DNA of 25,140 nt. Origin: Promethearchaeota archaeon. GTDB lineage: Archaea; Asgardarchaeota; Lokiarchaeia; Sigynarchaeales; SOKP01. Of this stretch, positions 15,606 through 22,981 are shown piece by piece (position 1 is the first letter of the stretch; each line of letters opens with the position of its first letter). A program made the position numbers and the translations under genes. The notes below the pieces were generated by a model. It searched no databases. It was given only the letters and a program-made list of their open reading frames with translations, and was not told the DNA's origin. The stretch covers positions 1 to 25,140 of the forward strand of contig JAGXOB010000026.1 in NCBI GenBank assembly GCA_019894735.1, written 5' to 3'.

Positions 15606-15613
15606 AAAAAAAA
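15606..15613 (-). terminator. Oligo-T terminator after the first acyl-CoA synthetase
   Basis: Eight A on the plus strand give T8 on the minus strand, about 20 bases after the synthetase stop codon. This would separate synthetase transcription from the remnant and the GTPase gene. Confidence 0.45.
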
Positions 15614-15632
15614 TTGTTAATTAAAAATATGT

Positions 15633-17339
15633 TTATTTTCTTAAACTTTTCTTATCTACCTTACCAACAGCAGTCAATGGAAGTTCTTCAGTTATTTCTA
15701 TCAACTTGGGAACTTCGTACGCAGCACAGTTCTCTTTGGCAAATGCAGTAATATCGTTCTTTAAAGCTTCCTCGTTTCCGTCATAAGTGTAATCAGGATC
15801 TAATTGTATAAACGCTTTTACGATTTCTGAACCAGGCCTTTCTGGGTTATCGACTCCTATAGTGGCAACCATACCAATAGCGGGATGTTGAGTCAAAGTG
15901 TCTTCTAATTTTGCTGAAAACACTTTAAAACCGCCGACGATTATCATATCTTTAGTTCTATCTACGATTTTCATATAACCATCTTCGTCCATTACTCCAA
16001 CGTCTCCAGTGTGCATAAATCCATCTTTATCAATTGCTTTTTTAGTTTCTTCTGGTTTATTGAAATAACCTCTCATTACTTGTGGACCTTTTACGCATAT
16101 TTCGCCAGGTTCTCCTAAGGGTACTTCTTTTCCTGTATTGGGATCGACAAGCTTTAATTCCTCGTTGTTTAGAGGGAGTCCAATACTTCCGAGCTTTTTA
16201 ACTCCAATAGAAGGATTACTTGCTGTAAGTGGAGATGTTTCAGTCATTCCATAAGCTTCTATTAATTTACCTTTCCCTATAATATCCTCAAATTCTTTTT
16301 GAGATTCTTTTGGGAATGGTGCAGCTGCAGAAACGCAATACTTTAATTTAGAATGATCCAATTCTTTAAATTTAGGATTTTTCATTAAAATCTGATACAA
16401 TGAAGGTACGTTTGCTAAGACTGATGGTGTATATTTAGCCATTTCTTTAACAATATGGTCTGAATCACGAGGATTGGGTATCAAAATTTGGCTCCAACCT
16501 AGAAAAATTACGTTTAAGGTTGTAAATGTTCCTGCAATGTGGAAGAATGGAAACCCTGAAAGCGCTACTCCTTTTCCTGCCTCCCAATTAAGCCATTTTT
16601 GATAAATCACTATATCAGAAACAATATTTTTGTGTGTTAACATTGCTCCCTTTGGAGGTCCTGTGGTTCCGCCAGTGTATTGAATGAATGCTAAATCATC
16701 AGGTTTTAGATCTGTTTTTGGCAACTCTTTTGAATATGTTGGTAGAAGATCTTTATGAAAATCCATTACAGTTACTCCTTCTAAAGGTGTAACCTTTCCT
16801 TTTGGGATTTTACCAATTAATTTTCCTAATACTTGTTTAATTTTAGGAAGATAACCTCCTACGCTCGTAGTTATCGCTAATTTTAGCTGCGGTATCTTTG
16901 AAGCTATTTTTACTAATCTCCCCGCAAAAATAGCATCTAGAGTCAAAAGTGCTACTTTATTTCCTCCTGTTCCTAAATCTTTCAACTGATATTGCATTTG
17001 AACATCAGAAAGAAGAGGTGAGACTCCTGAGACGATGCAACCTGCTTTTAAAGTACCAATGATTCCCATTAAATATTCTGGCGTATTTGGTAAATTAATA
17101 CCTACAACATCACCCTTTTTAAACCCGTTTTCAATTAACATGTTGGCAAATTGACTTGAAGCCTCGTCTAAATCCTTGTACGTAAAAGTTACCCCTAAAT
17201 AATCAAAAGCCATTTTTTCCGGGAATTCTTCCATAGTTCGTCGAATAGCTTGGGGATAGGTCATATCAAACTCTTTAGGGTCCAGATCTTTGACGTAACT
17301 ATCCCACGATTTTTTCCATATTTTATCTTTATACGACAT
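15633..17339 (-). CDS. Acyl-CoA synthetase (AMP-forming), paralogue 1
   Basis: This ANL-superfamily ligase of about 568 residues activates a carboxylic acid to acyl-AMP and then to acyl-CoA. The P-loop signature is YTGGTTGPPKGAMLTH, followed by YGMTETSPL, MHTGDVGVMDEDGYMKIVDRTKD and the C-terminal hinge and lysine loop (IIVGGFKVFSAKLEDTL; AVGKVDKKSLRK with the catalytic Lys). Overall pattern and length resemble long- or medium-chain fatty acyl-CoA ligases, but the substrate is not readable from the sequence. I prefer the ATG at 17337-17339 (MSYKDKIW), because it matches the start of the paralogue (MSSPYESRFW) and follows GATGAT; an ATG at 17346-17348 adds three residues. It is the neighbour of a close paralogue, with a divergent M29 peptidase gene between them. 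Confidence 0.92.
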   Translation of the reverse strand: MSYKDKIWKKSWDSYVKDLDPKEFDMTYPQAIRRTMEEFPEKMAFDYLGVTFTYKDLDEASSQFANMLIENGFKKGDVVGINLPNTPEYLMGIIGTLKAGCIVSGVSPLLSDVQMQYQLKDLGTGGNKVALLTLDAIFAGRLVKIASKIPQLKLAITTSVGGYLPKIKQVLGKLIGKIPKGKVTPLEGVTVMDFHKDLLPTYSKELPKTDLKPDDLAFIQYTGGTTGPPKGAMLTHKNIVSDIVIYQKWLNWEAGKGVALSGFPFFHIAGTFTTLNVIFLGWSQILIPNPRDSDHIVKEMAKYTPSVLANVPSLYQILMKNPKFKELDHSKLKYCVSAAAPFPKESQKEFEDIIGKGKLIEAYGMTETSPLTASNPSIGVKKLGSIGLPLNNEELKLVDPNTGKEVPLGEPGEICVKGPQVMRGYFNKPEETKKAIDKDGFMHTGDVGVMDEDGYMKIVDRTKDMIIVGGFKVFSAKLEDTLTQHPAIGMVATIGVDNPERPGSEIVKAFIQLDPDYTYDGNEEALKNDITAFAKENCAAYEVPKLIEITEELPLTAVGKVDKKSLRK

Positions 17340-17492
17340 ATTTATCATCGATTTCTTACTATTTGTTTTTATTTAGAAAAAAGTGTTACTAAATATTATT
17401 GATTCATATAGATTTATAGTTTTAAGTTTCATTTTGAGTTTTAAAGATTATTTATGAATAATGTTTTGGACTTTTTTGGATAAAAAATGGAT

Positions 17493-17500
17493 CTATAAAT
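17493..17500 (+). promoter_or_regulatory. TATA box of the M29 aminopeptidase gene
   Basis: CTATAAAT is a good archaeal TATA element. Transcription would start near 17519-17524, which excludes the TTG at 17517 as translation start and leaves a leader of about 30 bases to the GGTGATC at 17549-17555. Confidence 0.5.
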
Positions 17501-17549
17501 AGGTTAATGATAATAATTGACTATTTTCTATTTACTGAAATTACGAAAG

Positions 17550-18818
17550 GTGATCCGAATAACTACAGATTTTGAGAAATATCTCGATAATTATATAGAA
17601 GTAATTGTTAAAAAAGGTTTAAATCTTCAACCCGGACAGCGTTTGCTAATAATGTCAGCGTTTGATCCTGGTGTTCCAAAAGAATTAACAAGTTTCATAA
17701 GAAAAATTGTTAAACAAGCGTATAAAGGTGGCGCTAAGTTTGTCGAAGTAATGTGGAGGGATGACGAGATTGAATTAATGAAATTCAAATACGGTAATGA
17801 AGAGAGCTTAAAGGAGTACCCTTTTTGGAGACTACAAACAGCTGAGAGATTTCTTGAGATCGGAGACGCTTTACTTTTTATATACGCAGAAAATCCAGAC
17901 TTATACAGAGAAATTGATCCACAGATGCTATCAACTGCTCAATTGACTATGTTTAAACACTTGGAACCACTTTTAGGAAAAATTAGTAAAAATTTATCTA
18001 GTTGGGTTATGGTTTCTGCTCCCATAAAAGGATGGGCAGAAAAATTGTTGCCAGATACACCTCCCACGGAAAGAATAAATAGATTCTGGGATGTCATATT
18101 TGATATTTGTCGTGTAAAAAATGAAAATCCCATAGCTGCTTGGGAGGACCATATCAAACACCTAAAATCAAGAAGTGAATATTTAAACAAGAAACATTAC
18201 TCAGAATTAAGATTAACCGCCCCAGGGACCGATTTGACCATCGTTTTACCTGAGGGGCATATATGGATGAGTGGTTCTGAAACAAATGTTAATGGAATTG
18301 AATTTATAGCTAATATTCCTACTGAAGAAATATTTACTCTTCCCCATAAAGATAAAGTTAATGGATTTGTAACTTCAACCAAACCCCTTTTTTTTGGAGG
18401 TAGGTTTGCCGAAGATTTCAAGTTAACATTCAGAGAAGGAAAGCTAATCCAAGTTACGGCAAGAAAAGGAGAGGATTTTCTCAACGGAATGATAAAAACT
18501 GACGATGGATCGAGTAGACTGGGGGAAATTGCTCTTGTTCCTCATAGTTCTCCTATATCAAGTTATAATAAGCTCTTTTATAATATTCTAATTGACGAGA
18601 ATGCCTCTAACCACATCGCTTTAGGGAATGCCTATAGATCTAGTATCACCAAGGGAGAATCCATGACAGACGATGAATTTAGCAAAGTCGGAGGAAATTT
18701 AAGTGGTATACATATAGATTTGATGGTTGGTTCCGAACAAATGTATGTTGACGGAATATTAAAAAATGGTGATATCGAGCCAATAATGAAGAATGGAGAA
18801 TGGGCATTTAAAATATAA
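17550..18818 (+). CDS. M29-family (thermophilic type) aminopeptidase
   Basis: This cytosolic metallo-aminopeptidase of the AmpS/aminopeptidase T/PepS type is about 420 residues, the usual family length. It removes N-terminal residues from peptides using two metal ions. Family landmarks in order are FEKYLDNYIEVIVKKGLNLQPGQRLLI at the N-terminus, KGGAKFVEVMWRDD, LPEGHIWMSGSETNVNG, NIPTEEIFTLPHKD with a metal-binding Glu, GEIALVPHSSPIS, and NKLFYNILIDENASNHIALGNAY with the His and catalytic Tyr region. An upstream TTG (17517) would lie at or before the transcription start and is rejected. The frame then offers GTG at 17550, inside a perfect GGTGATC ribosome binding site, or ATA at 17559, three bases after it. 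The GTG is given as the conservative choice. The gene sits between two leftward acyl-CoA synthetase paralogues. Confidence 0.9.
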   Translation: MIRITTDFEKYLDNYIEVIVKKGLNLQPGQRLLIMSAFDPGVPKELTSFIRKIVKQAYKGGAKFVEVMWRDDEIELMKFKYGNEESLKEYPFWRLQTAERFLEIGDALLFIYAENPDLYREIDPQMLSTAQLTMFKHLEPLLGKISKNLSSWVMVSAPIKGWAEKLLPDTPPTERINRFWDVIFDICRVKNENPIAAWEDHIKHLKSRSEYLNKKHYSELRLTAPGTDLTIVLPEGHIWMSGSETNVNGIEFIANIPTEEIFTLPHKDKVNGFVTSTKPLFFGGRFAEDFKLTFREGKLIQVTARKGEDFLNGMIKTDDGSSRLGEIALVPHSSPISSYNKLFYNILIDENASNHIALGNAYRSSITKGESMTDDEFSKVGGNLSGIHIDLMVGSEQMYVDGILKNGDIEPIMKNGEWAFKI

Positions 18819-18838
18819 AAAACAAAAAATAAAAAAAG
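18819..18838 (-). terminator. Oligo-T terminator after the second acyl-CoA synthetase
   Basis: Three A runs on the plus strand give T7, T6 and T6 on the minus strand immediately after the synthetase stop. The plus strand has no matching T run for the convergent aminopeptidase gene here; its terminator would lie inside the T-rich end of the synthetase gene. Confidence 0.45.
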
Positions 18839-18840
18839 TT

Positions 18841-20556
18841 TTAATTTTTTCTTAAAATTTTCTTATCTACCTTACCAACAACCGTTAGTGGAAGCTCATC
18901 TGAGATTTCTATCAATTTTGGGACTTCATAGGGAGCACAATTCTCTTTCGCAAAAGAAATTATACCCTCTTCTAACGCTTCTTTGTTCCCATCAAACTCA
19001 AATTCTGGATCCATCTGTATAAACGCTTTAACTATTTCGGATCCAGGTCTATCTGGATTTGGAATTCCTACTAACGCGACCATTCCGATTGCAGGATGTT
19101 TAGAAAGAGTATCCTCGACTTTAGCACTAAAAACCTTGAAACCACCTACGATAATCATATCTTTAGTTCGATCAACTATTCTAAGATATCCATCCTCATC
19201 CATAATTCCAACATCGCCACTGTGCATGTAACCGTCCTTGTCAATAGCTTTTGCTGTTTCTTCAGGTTTTTGATAATACCCCAGCATTACATTTGGTCCT
19301 TTCACGCAAATTTCTCCAGGTTCTCCGAGAGGTACTATTTCTCCAGTGTCAGGATCGACAAGTTTTAAATCCACATTTTGAATAGGCATTCCCACCTTAC
19401 CTAACTGCTTCTTCCCAATTGAGGGATTCATTGTAGCCACGGGGCTCAGTTCAGTCATTCCATAAAGCTCCAGTAACTTTCCTTCTCCTACAATCTCTTC
19501 CAGTTTTATTTGAGATTCTTTTGGAAATGGAGATGCTGCAGAAATACACATCCTTAGTTTGCTATGATCTAAACGCCTAAACTTCTTGAAGTTAATTAGG
19601 ATTTGATATAAAGAGGGTACGTTGACTAATACCGTTGGCTGGAACTGTTTAATAGAATTACAAATTCCTAACGCATCTCTAGGATTAGCAATGAGGATTT
19701 GTCCCCATCCTAAGGAAAGAGCACCTTCGCATACTGTAAGCCCCGCGACGTGAAACATAGGAAAACCCGATAGCATCATTCCTTTTCCTTCTTCCCATTG
19801 TAACCAAGCTCTCAAACTTAACAAATTAGACATTACATTACGGTGAGTAAGCATTGCGCCTTTTGGTGGACCAGTTGTGCCCCCTGTATATTGTATCCAC
19901 CCAATATCGTCAGGAGAGATGTCAACCTTCGGTAATTTATCAGCAAAATTCACTAAAACATCGTCTTGATAATTATAGACGACTTTTCCTTCTAGAGGAG
20001 TAACTTCTCCTGAGGGAACATCTTGAACCGCTTTAATTTTAGCTTGTGATTCTTTATCAAACGATCCAATCGCGCTCGTCCATATTACAACCTTTAATTG
20101 AGGTAGTGTTTCAGCAATTTTCTTCAACCTATGCTCAAATATTGCGTCAAGCGTAACTAAGGCAACTTGTTTCCCTCCTTTTCCTAAATCGCTTAATTGA
20201 TATTGCATCTGAACTTCAGACATTAAAGGGCTAACTCCCGACACAATACAACCCGCTTTAAGCGTACCAACTACGGAATAGATATATTCTGGAATATTTG
20301 GCAAATTAATGCCAACAGCATCTCCTTTCTTAAACCCGTTTTCAATTAACATATTCGCAAATTGATTGGAACGCTTGTCTACATCGCTAAACGTCATTTC
20401 TAACCCTTGATAAGATAAAGCCATGACATTGGGATACTTATCGAACATTTCTCTCATATAATCGGGATAAGTAGTATCAAACTCTTTCGGGTCAATATCT
20501 TTAAGACCTGGATCCCAATTCTTTCGCCAAAATCTACTTTCGTACGGACTTGACAT
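18841..20556 (-). CDS. Acyl-CoA synthetase (AMP-forming), paralogue 2
   Basis: This 571-residue ligase is collinear with paralogue 1 (15633-17339) and clearly similar along its whole length. It carries the P-loop YTGGTTGPPKGAMLTH, YGMTELSPVA, MHSGDVGIMDEDGYLRIVDRTKD, the hinge IIVGGFKVFSAKVEDTL and the C-terminal VVGKVDKKILRKN with the catalytic Lys. All catalytic motifs are intact, so both copies should be active. Differences cluster in the N-terminal domain (for example HVAGLTVCEG here against HIAGTFTTLN in paralogue 1), where acyl specificity is set, so different chain lengths or substrates are likely. The ATG is preceded by a weak GTGA ribosome binding site 9 bases away. The pair arose by duplication; the M29 gene lies between them in the opposite direction. 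Confidence 0.92.
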   Translation of the reverse strand: MSSPYESRFWRKNWDPGLKDIDPKEFDTTYPDYMREMFDKYPNVMALSYQGLEMTFSDVDKRSNQFANMLIENGFKKGDAVGINLPNIPEYIYSVVGTLKAGCIVSGVSPLMSEVQMQYQLSDLGKGGKQVALVTLDAIFEHRLKKIAETLPQLKVVIWTSAIGSFDKESQAKIKAVQDVPSGEVTPLEGKVVYNYQDDVLVNFADKLPKVDISPDDIGWIQYTGGTTGPPKGAMLTHRNVMSNLLSLRAWLQWEEGKGMMLSGFPMFHVAGLTVCEGALSLGWGQILIANPRDALGICNSIKQFQPTVLVNVPSLYQILINFKKFRRLDHSKLRMCISAASPFPKESQIKLEEIVGEGKLLELYGMTELSPVATMNPSIGKKQLGKVGMPIQNVDLKLVDPDTGEIVPLGEPGEICVKGPNVMLGYYQKPEETAKAIDKDGYMHSGDVGIMDEDGYLRIVDRTKDMIIVGGFKVFSAKVEDTLSKHPAIGMVALVGIPNPDRPGSEIVKAFIQMDPEFEFDGNKEALEEGIISFAKENCAPYEVPKLIEISDELPLTVVGKVDKKILRKN

Positions 20557-20933
20557 TTTTTTTTCACATATTTTCCGTTTTTGATTAAATAAAATTTGTT
20601 AATATTAATTATTGATAGAATTAGTTATAAAGTTTTGATATCATGATCATTTTTCTATAATTTTTTTTTAAAGAAGATTAATCTAACTCATTTAATAATA
20701 TAATCTTACATTCTATCTTTTTTGTCGGCACCTCTCAAGCTCGAACATAAGCATCCTTTTTTATTTTTACTTTTACTATCCTCCCCCCGTCTCCATGGAA
20801 CGCTCTTGCTTTTAATGAGAATAATGTTTCTCAATGGAGCAAGCAGCTTACAGGATTTATATGCATCATATGCAAATTTTAGAAAATTGTCGGAGTAACC
20901 TAGTTTTATTTTGAGGGAACCATCACTTATGTA
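20557..20933. other. Intergenic region with a GC-richer block of unknown nature
   Basis: The first 150 bases are very AT-rich and should hold the synthetase promoter. Positions about 20725-20910 are visibly richer in G and C than other gaps. A C-rich stretch occurs at 20781-20793, and small hairpins occur at 20816-20833 (TGAGAA/TTCTCA) and 20862-20874 (TGCAT/ATGCA). Both strands are open here. A plus frame runs from TTG 20722 to TAA 20898 (58 codons, Leu-rich). A minus frame runs from 20985 to 20706 (about 92 codons) with no ATG or GTG start. Neither looks like a known protein. A structured RNA, a long leader of the downstream gene, or a decayed gene are all possible. Confidence 0.4.
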
Positions 20934-21689
20934 ATGCCTTTCAAATCGGGGTTTACTGTGTACAACAAAAACAAGAGAATTCCTTCAATTTCGAGCGGAG
21001 ATTCAACGCTGGACGAGATATTGGGAGACGACGGTTTTCAAAAAGATTTAATTTACCTCCTTTATGGCGATAAAAAGAAGTGTGCGAACATTTTACTGAC
21101 CACCGCTGTTATAGCTCAAAAATCTTTTAACAATGGAGGTCTCGGAGAGGAAATTAAGGTTGCGTTTATTGACGCAAACAACCGTTTTAACCCATATAAT
21201 GTGAGCAAATTTGCGGTCTCCCAAAATCTATCGCCTACAAAAGTGTTAGAGAATATCTTGATTGCTCGCGCATTTACTTGGGATCAAATGGTTGAGATAT
21301 TAGAGAATCGACTCTCTAAACTTGAACAGGTAAAAGTTGTTTTAATTTCTGGTATTACCACGCTGTTTCAGAGTTACGAAAAGCAGACGTTTGAGGATTT
21401 ACTAAGAGCGATTAACGGGATTAAAACGATTCTCTCTAAAACAAAACCGCTAATCGTCATAACTGCTCCTCTAAACGAATTCTCTCTTTATAGGCCAAAT
21501 GGCGGAAAAATTCTCTCTCACTTCGGAAGTGTTTTAGTAATGATAAACGAAGACGAGCGATATACGGAATATGTACTTGTTCAACACCCTTACTTGCCGG
21601 AAAGCCGACTTCTAAAATGGAAACCGCGTATTCCTAAAAGAAACTTGGTAGAAACTACAAAAAACTTGACTTTAGATAGTTGGTTTTAG
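20934..21689 (+). CDS. RadA/RecA-like paralogue with degenerate ATP site
   Basis: This 251-residue protein has the core layout of a RadA/RadB ATPase domain. There is an N-terminal STLDEILG box, then a strand and P-loop position, FIDANNRFNPYNVSKFA (matching the RadA ENTFRPERI segment), the LENILIARAFTWDQMVEIL helix (matching LDNIxVARAY), the Walker B strand VKVVLISG and KPLIVITAPL. Walker A, normally GxxxxGKT, reads GDKKKCAN (45-52), and the Walker B Asp is Ser (139), so ATP hydrolysis is very unlikely. The helix-hairpin-helix domain of RadA is absent. The ATG lies 15 bases after GAGGGA, a long spacing; an in-frame ATC (20922) sits closer. A structural partner role in recombination or with the nearby PolB2 is inference. 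Comparable inactivated RecA-fold paralogues exist in archaea. Confidence 0.8.
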   Translation: MPFKSGFTVYNKNKRIPSISSGDSTLDEILGDDGFQKDLIYLLYGDKKKCANILLTTAVIAQKSFNNGGLGEEIKVAFIDANNRFNPYNVSKFAVSQNLSPTKVLENILIARAFTWDQMVEILENRLSKLEQVKVVLISGITTLFQSYEKQTFEDLLRAINGIKTILSKTKPLIVITAPLNEFSLYRPNGGKILSHFGSVLVMINEDERYTEYVLVQHPYLPESRLLKWKPRIPKRNLVETTKNLTLDSWF

Positions 21690-21693
21690 AATG

Positions 21694-21706
21694 TTTTTTT
21701 CTTTTT
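21694..21706 (+). terminator. Oligo-T terminator after the RadA-like gene
   Basis: T7, one C and T5 follow within 5 bases of the stop codon on the plus strand. Confidence 0.5.
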
Positions 21707-21730
21707 CAAATGAATTATAGTATTCAAATT

Positions 21731-21738
21731 AAAAAAAA
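21731..21738 (-). terminator. Oligo-T terminator after the seven-helix protein gene
   Basis: Eight A on the plus strand give T8 on the minus strand, about 36 bases after the stop of the convergent membrane-protein gene. Confidence 0.4.
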
Positions 21739-21773
21739 TAAAATTATAAAGTTAGTTTTGAAAAAAGTTATAT

Positions 21774-22511
21774 TTATTTTTCACTAGATTTTGGTCTAAT
21801 ATATCCATAATAAGTCCCAAAAATTCCGACTATAGCAGAAATCCACGCTAGAAAATAAAACGCAGTAAAACCAGGGCTCCCTAAAAAGATTAATACTCGG
21901 TCGATTGCAAAATTGAGAAATATCAATGTAAAGCTAAAAGACATGATTGCTAACGACAGAAAAGCTTGTTTATAATTCTTCTCCTCTACTCCACGATAAG
22001 ACTGTATTGCTCTTCGTAAAAAGGGTACGTAAACCATAACCATATATATGAAAACAATTAAGAACGCAATAATATCTAATAATGTATTACCTTCTTCATA
22101 GATAATTAAAACATAAACGCATGCGAATATTCCATATATTATTATGATATATTTATGCAAGACATTATATCCTTTTTCAAATACATTTACTTTTAATATA
22201 TAAGATAAGAAAATGGCCATCGTTACGAAGAATTCACTTAATCTAAAATCTATGATTATATTGTACATCCAAGCAATTATAGATACATCCTGGATCACAC
22301 TTAGTTGTACGAATACAAAAACTTTTGATATCCAAGAAAAAATAATCGCTAGAAGATAGCATGTGAAAATAATTAAAAGCAACCGAGTTAGATTATGGCG
22401 CTTAATGAAGTACTTTTTTATTATAAGTACTAACAAAACCGCAGAAATAATGATGATGAAAGTTTCAAAGACCATCCCCACAAAATTTAGAAGAATGTTT
22501 AATTCAACCAT
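21774..22511 (-). CDS. Seven-helix membrane protein of unknown function
   Basis: This 245-residue protein is almost entirely hydrophobic. By eye there are seven membrane helices, near residues 8-31, 42-65, 90-110, 119-137, 144-164, 182-203 and 211-236. Short polar loops separate them, and the C-terminal tail is charged (RPKSSEK). There is no retinal-binding Lys in a rhodopsin-like context in the last helix, no kinase or other soluble domain, and no transporter motif I recognise. Sensor-type seven-helix proteins without output domains are common in Asgard genomes, but that link is only general. It converges on the RadA-like gene and is divergent from the small MGRT-type protein/PolB2 operon. 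The shared 194-base upstream region contains a perfect palindrome (22562-22583) and a long hairpin. Confidence 0.75.
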   Translation of the reverse strand: MVELNILLNFVGMVFETFIIIISAVLLVLIIKKYFIKRHNLTRLLLIIFTCYLLAIIFSWISKVFVFVQLSVIQDVSIIAWMYNIIIDFRLSEFFVTMAIFLSYILKVNVFEKGYNVLHKYIIIIYGIFACVYVLIIYEEGNTLLDIIAFLIVFIYMVMVYVPFLRRAIQSYRGVEEKNYKQAFLSLAIMSFSFTLIFLNFAIDRVLIFLGSPGFTAFYFLAWISAIVGIFGTYYGYIRPKSSEK

Positions 22512-22561
22512 TATAAAAAAATATCAATACAAAGCTAATTTAAATTTTTATTTTTGGATAT

Positions 22562-22583
22562 AACAGATTAAATTTAATCTGTT
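22562..22583. promoter_or_regulatory. Perfect 22-bp palindrome, candidate operator
   Basis: The half-site AACAGATTAAA (22562-22572) is followed directly by its exact reverse complement (22573-22583). It lies in the divergent gap, 51 bases before the start of the membrane-protein gene and about 120 bases before the small-protein/PolB2 operon. A dimeric regulator binding here could control either side. Confidence 0.5.
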
Positions 22584-22593
22584 TAAATGCCAG

Positions 22594-22628
22594 TTTTCTA
22601 ATTCTTCAAAAACAAAAAAATTAGAAAA
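22594..22628. repeat. 10-bp stem inverted repeat
   Basis: TTTTCTAATT (22594-22603) and AATTAGAAAA (22619-22628) are exact inverted copies with a 15-base A-rich loop. It is next to the 22-bp palindrome and upstream of the TATA-like sequence of the PolB2 operon. It may be a second regulatory site or a hairpin. Confidence 0.4.
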
Positions 22629-22644
22629 TTTCAAAGGTATTTTT

Positions 22645-22654
22645 CTTTATATTT
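22645..22654 (+). promoter_or_regulatory. TATA box of the small-protein/PolB2 operon
   Basis: CTTTATATTT lies about 55 bases before the ATG of the small gene, giving a leader of about 30 bases. The call rests on sequence and position only. Confidence 0.4.
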
Positions 22655-22705
22655 CCTTAAAGACTAACTAACGAGACACTTGAAACAATACTGAATGTGT
22701 AAATT

Positions 22706-22978
22706 ATGGGAAGAACTGTACCTGCTTTTAGGCCTGCATTAGAGCACGAGATAGAAAGTTGGAAAGACTATAAAAGAGCATTAAGACCAGAGGAACAAAA
22801 AATCTTTGACAAACTGATGAATTTCGCTAGAATTCACGCTGATGCCGGCAGCTTAAGCGCTCGTCCAATGCTCTCCGAGATTCTCTTTATGTCGTTTGCA
22901 ATTGAGCAAGAAAAGAAAATTAAGACCTTGGAAAAGAAGATTGACGAATTAGAGGAAAAAGTGGAAGGAAAAGGATAG
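22706..22978 (+). CDS. Small MGRT-type protein co-transcribed with PolB2
   Basis: This 90-residue, highly charged protein begins MGRTVPAFRPALEHEIESW, followed by YKRALRPEEQKIFDKLMNFARIHADAG and a C-terminal coiled coil (IEQEKKIKTLEKKIDELEEKVEG). I recall small archaeal proteins, notably in haloarchaea, with the same plan: MGRTxPxxRxxLxxxExxWxxYRRALR, then FDxLxxxARxHADA. I believe they are found beside PolB2 genes, but this is from memory and was not searched. The stop is only 3 bases before the GTG of the polymerase gene, so the two are certainly co-transcribed. A role as a small accessory subunit of PolB2, with the coiled coil making dimers or binding a partner, is inference from the gene order. 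Confidence 0.8.
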   Translation: MGRTVPAFRPALEHEIESWKDYKRALRPEEQKIFDKLMNFARIHADAGSLSARPMLSEILFMSFAIEQEKKIKTLEKKIDELEEKVEGKG

Positions 22979-22981
22979 AAG

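Noticed and set aside
17517..17519. TTG start for the M29 aminopeptidase
   Set aside because: It lies where transcription is expected to begin from the TATA box at 17493-17500, it has no good ribosome binding site, and the extra residues do not resemble the family N-terminus.
20725..20760. Possible tRNA T-arm (GTTCGAGC on the minus strand)
   Set aside because: The flanking bases do not form the five-pair T stem, and no acceptor, D or anticodon arms could be matched nearby.
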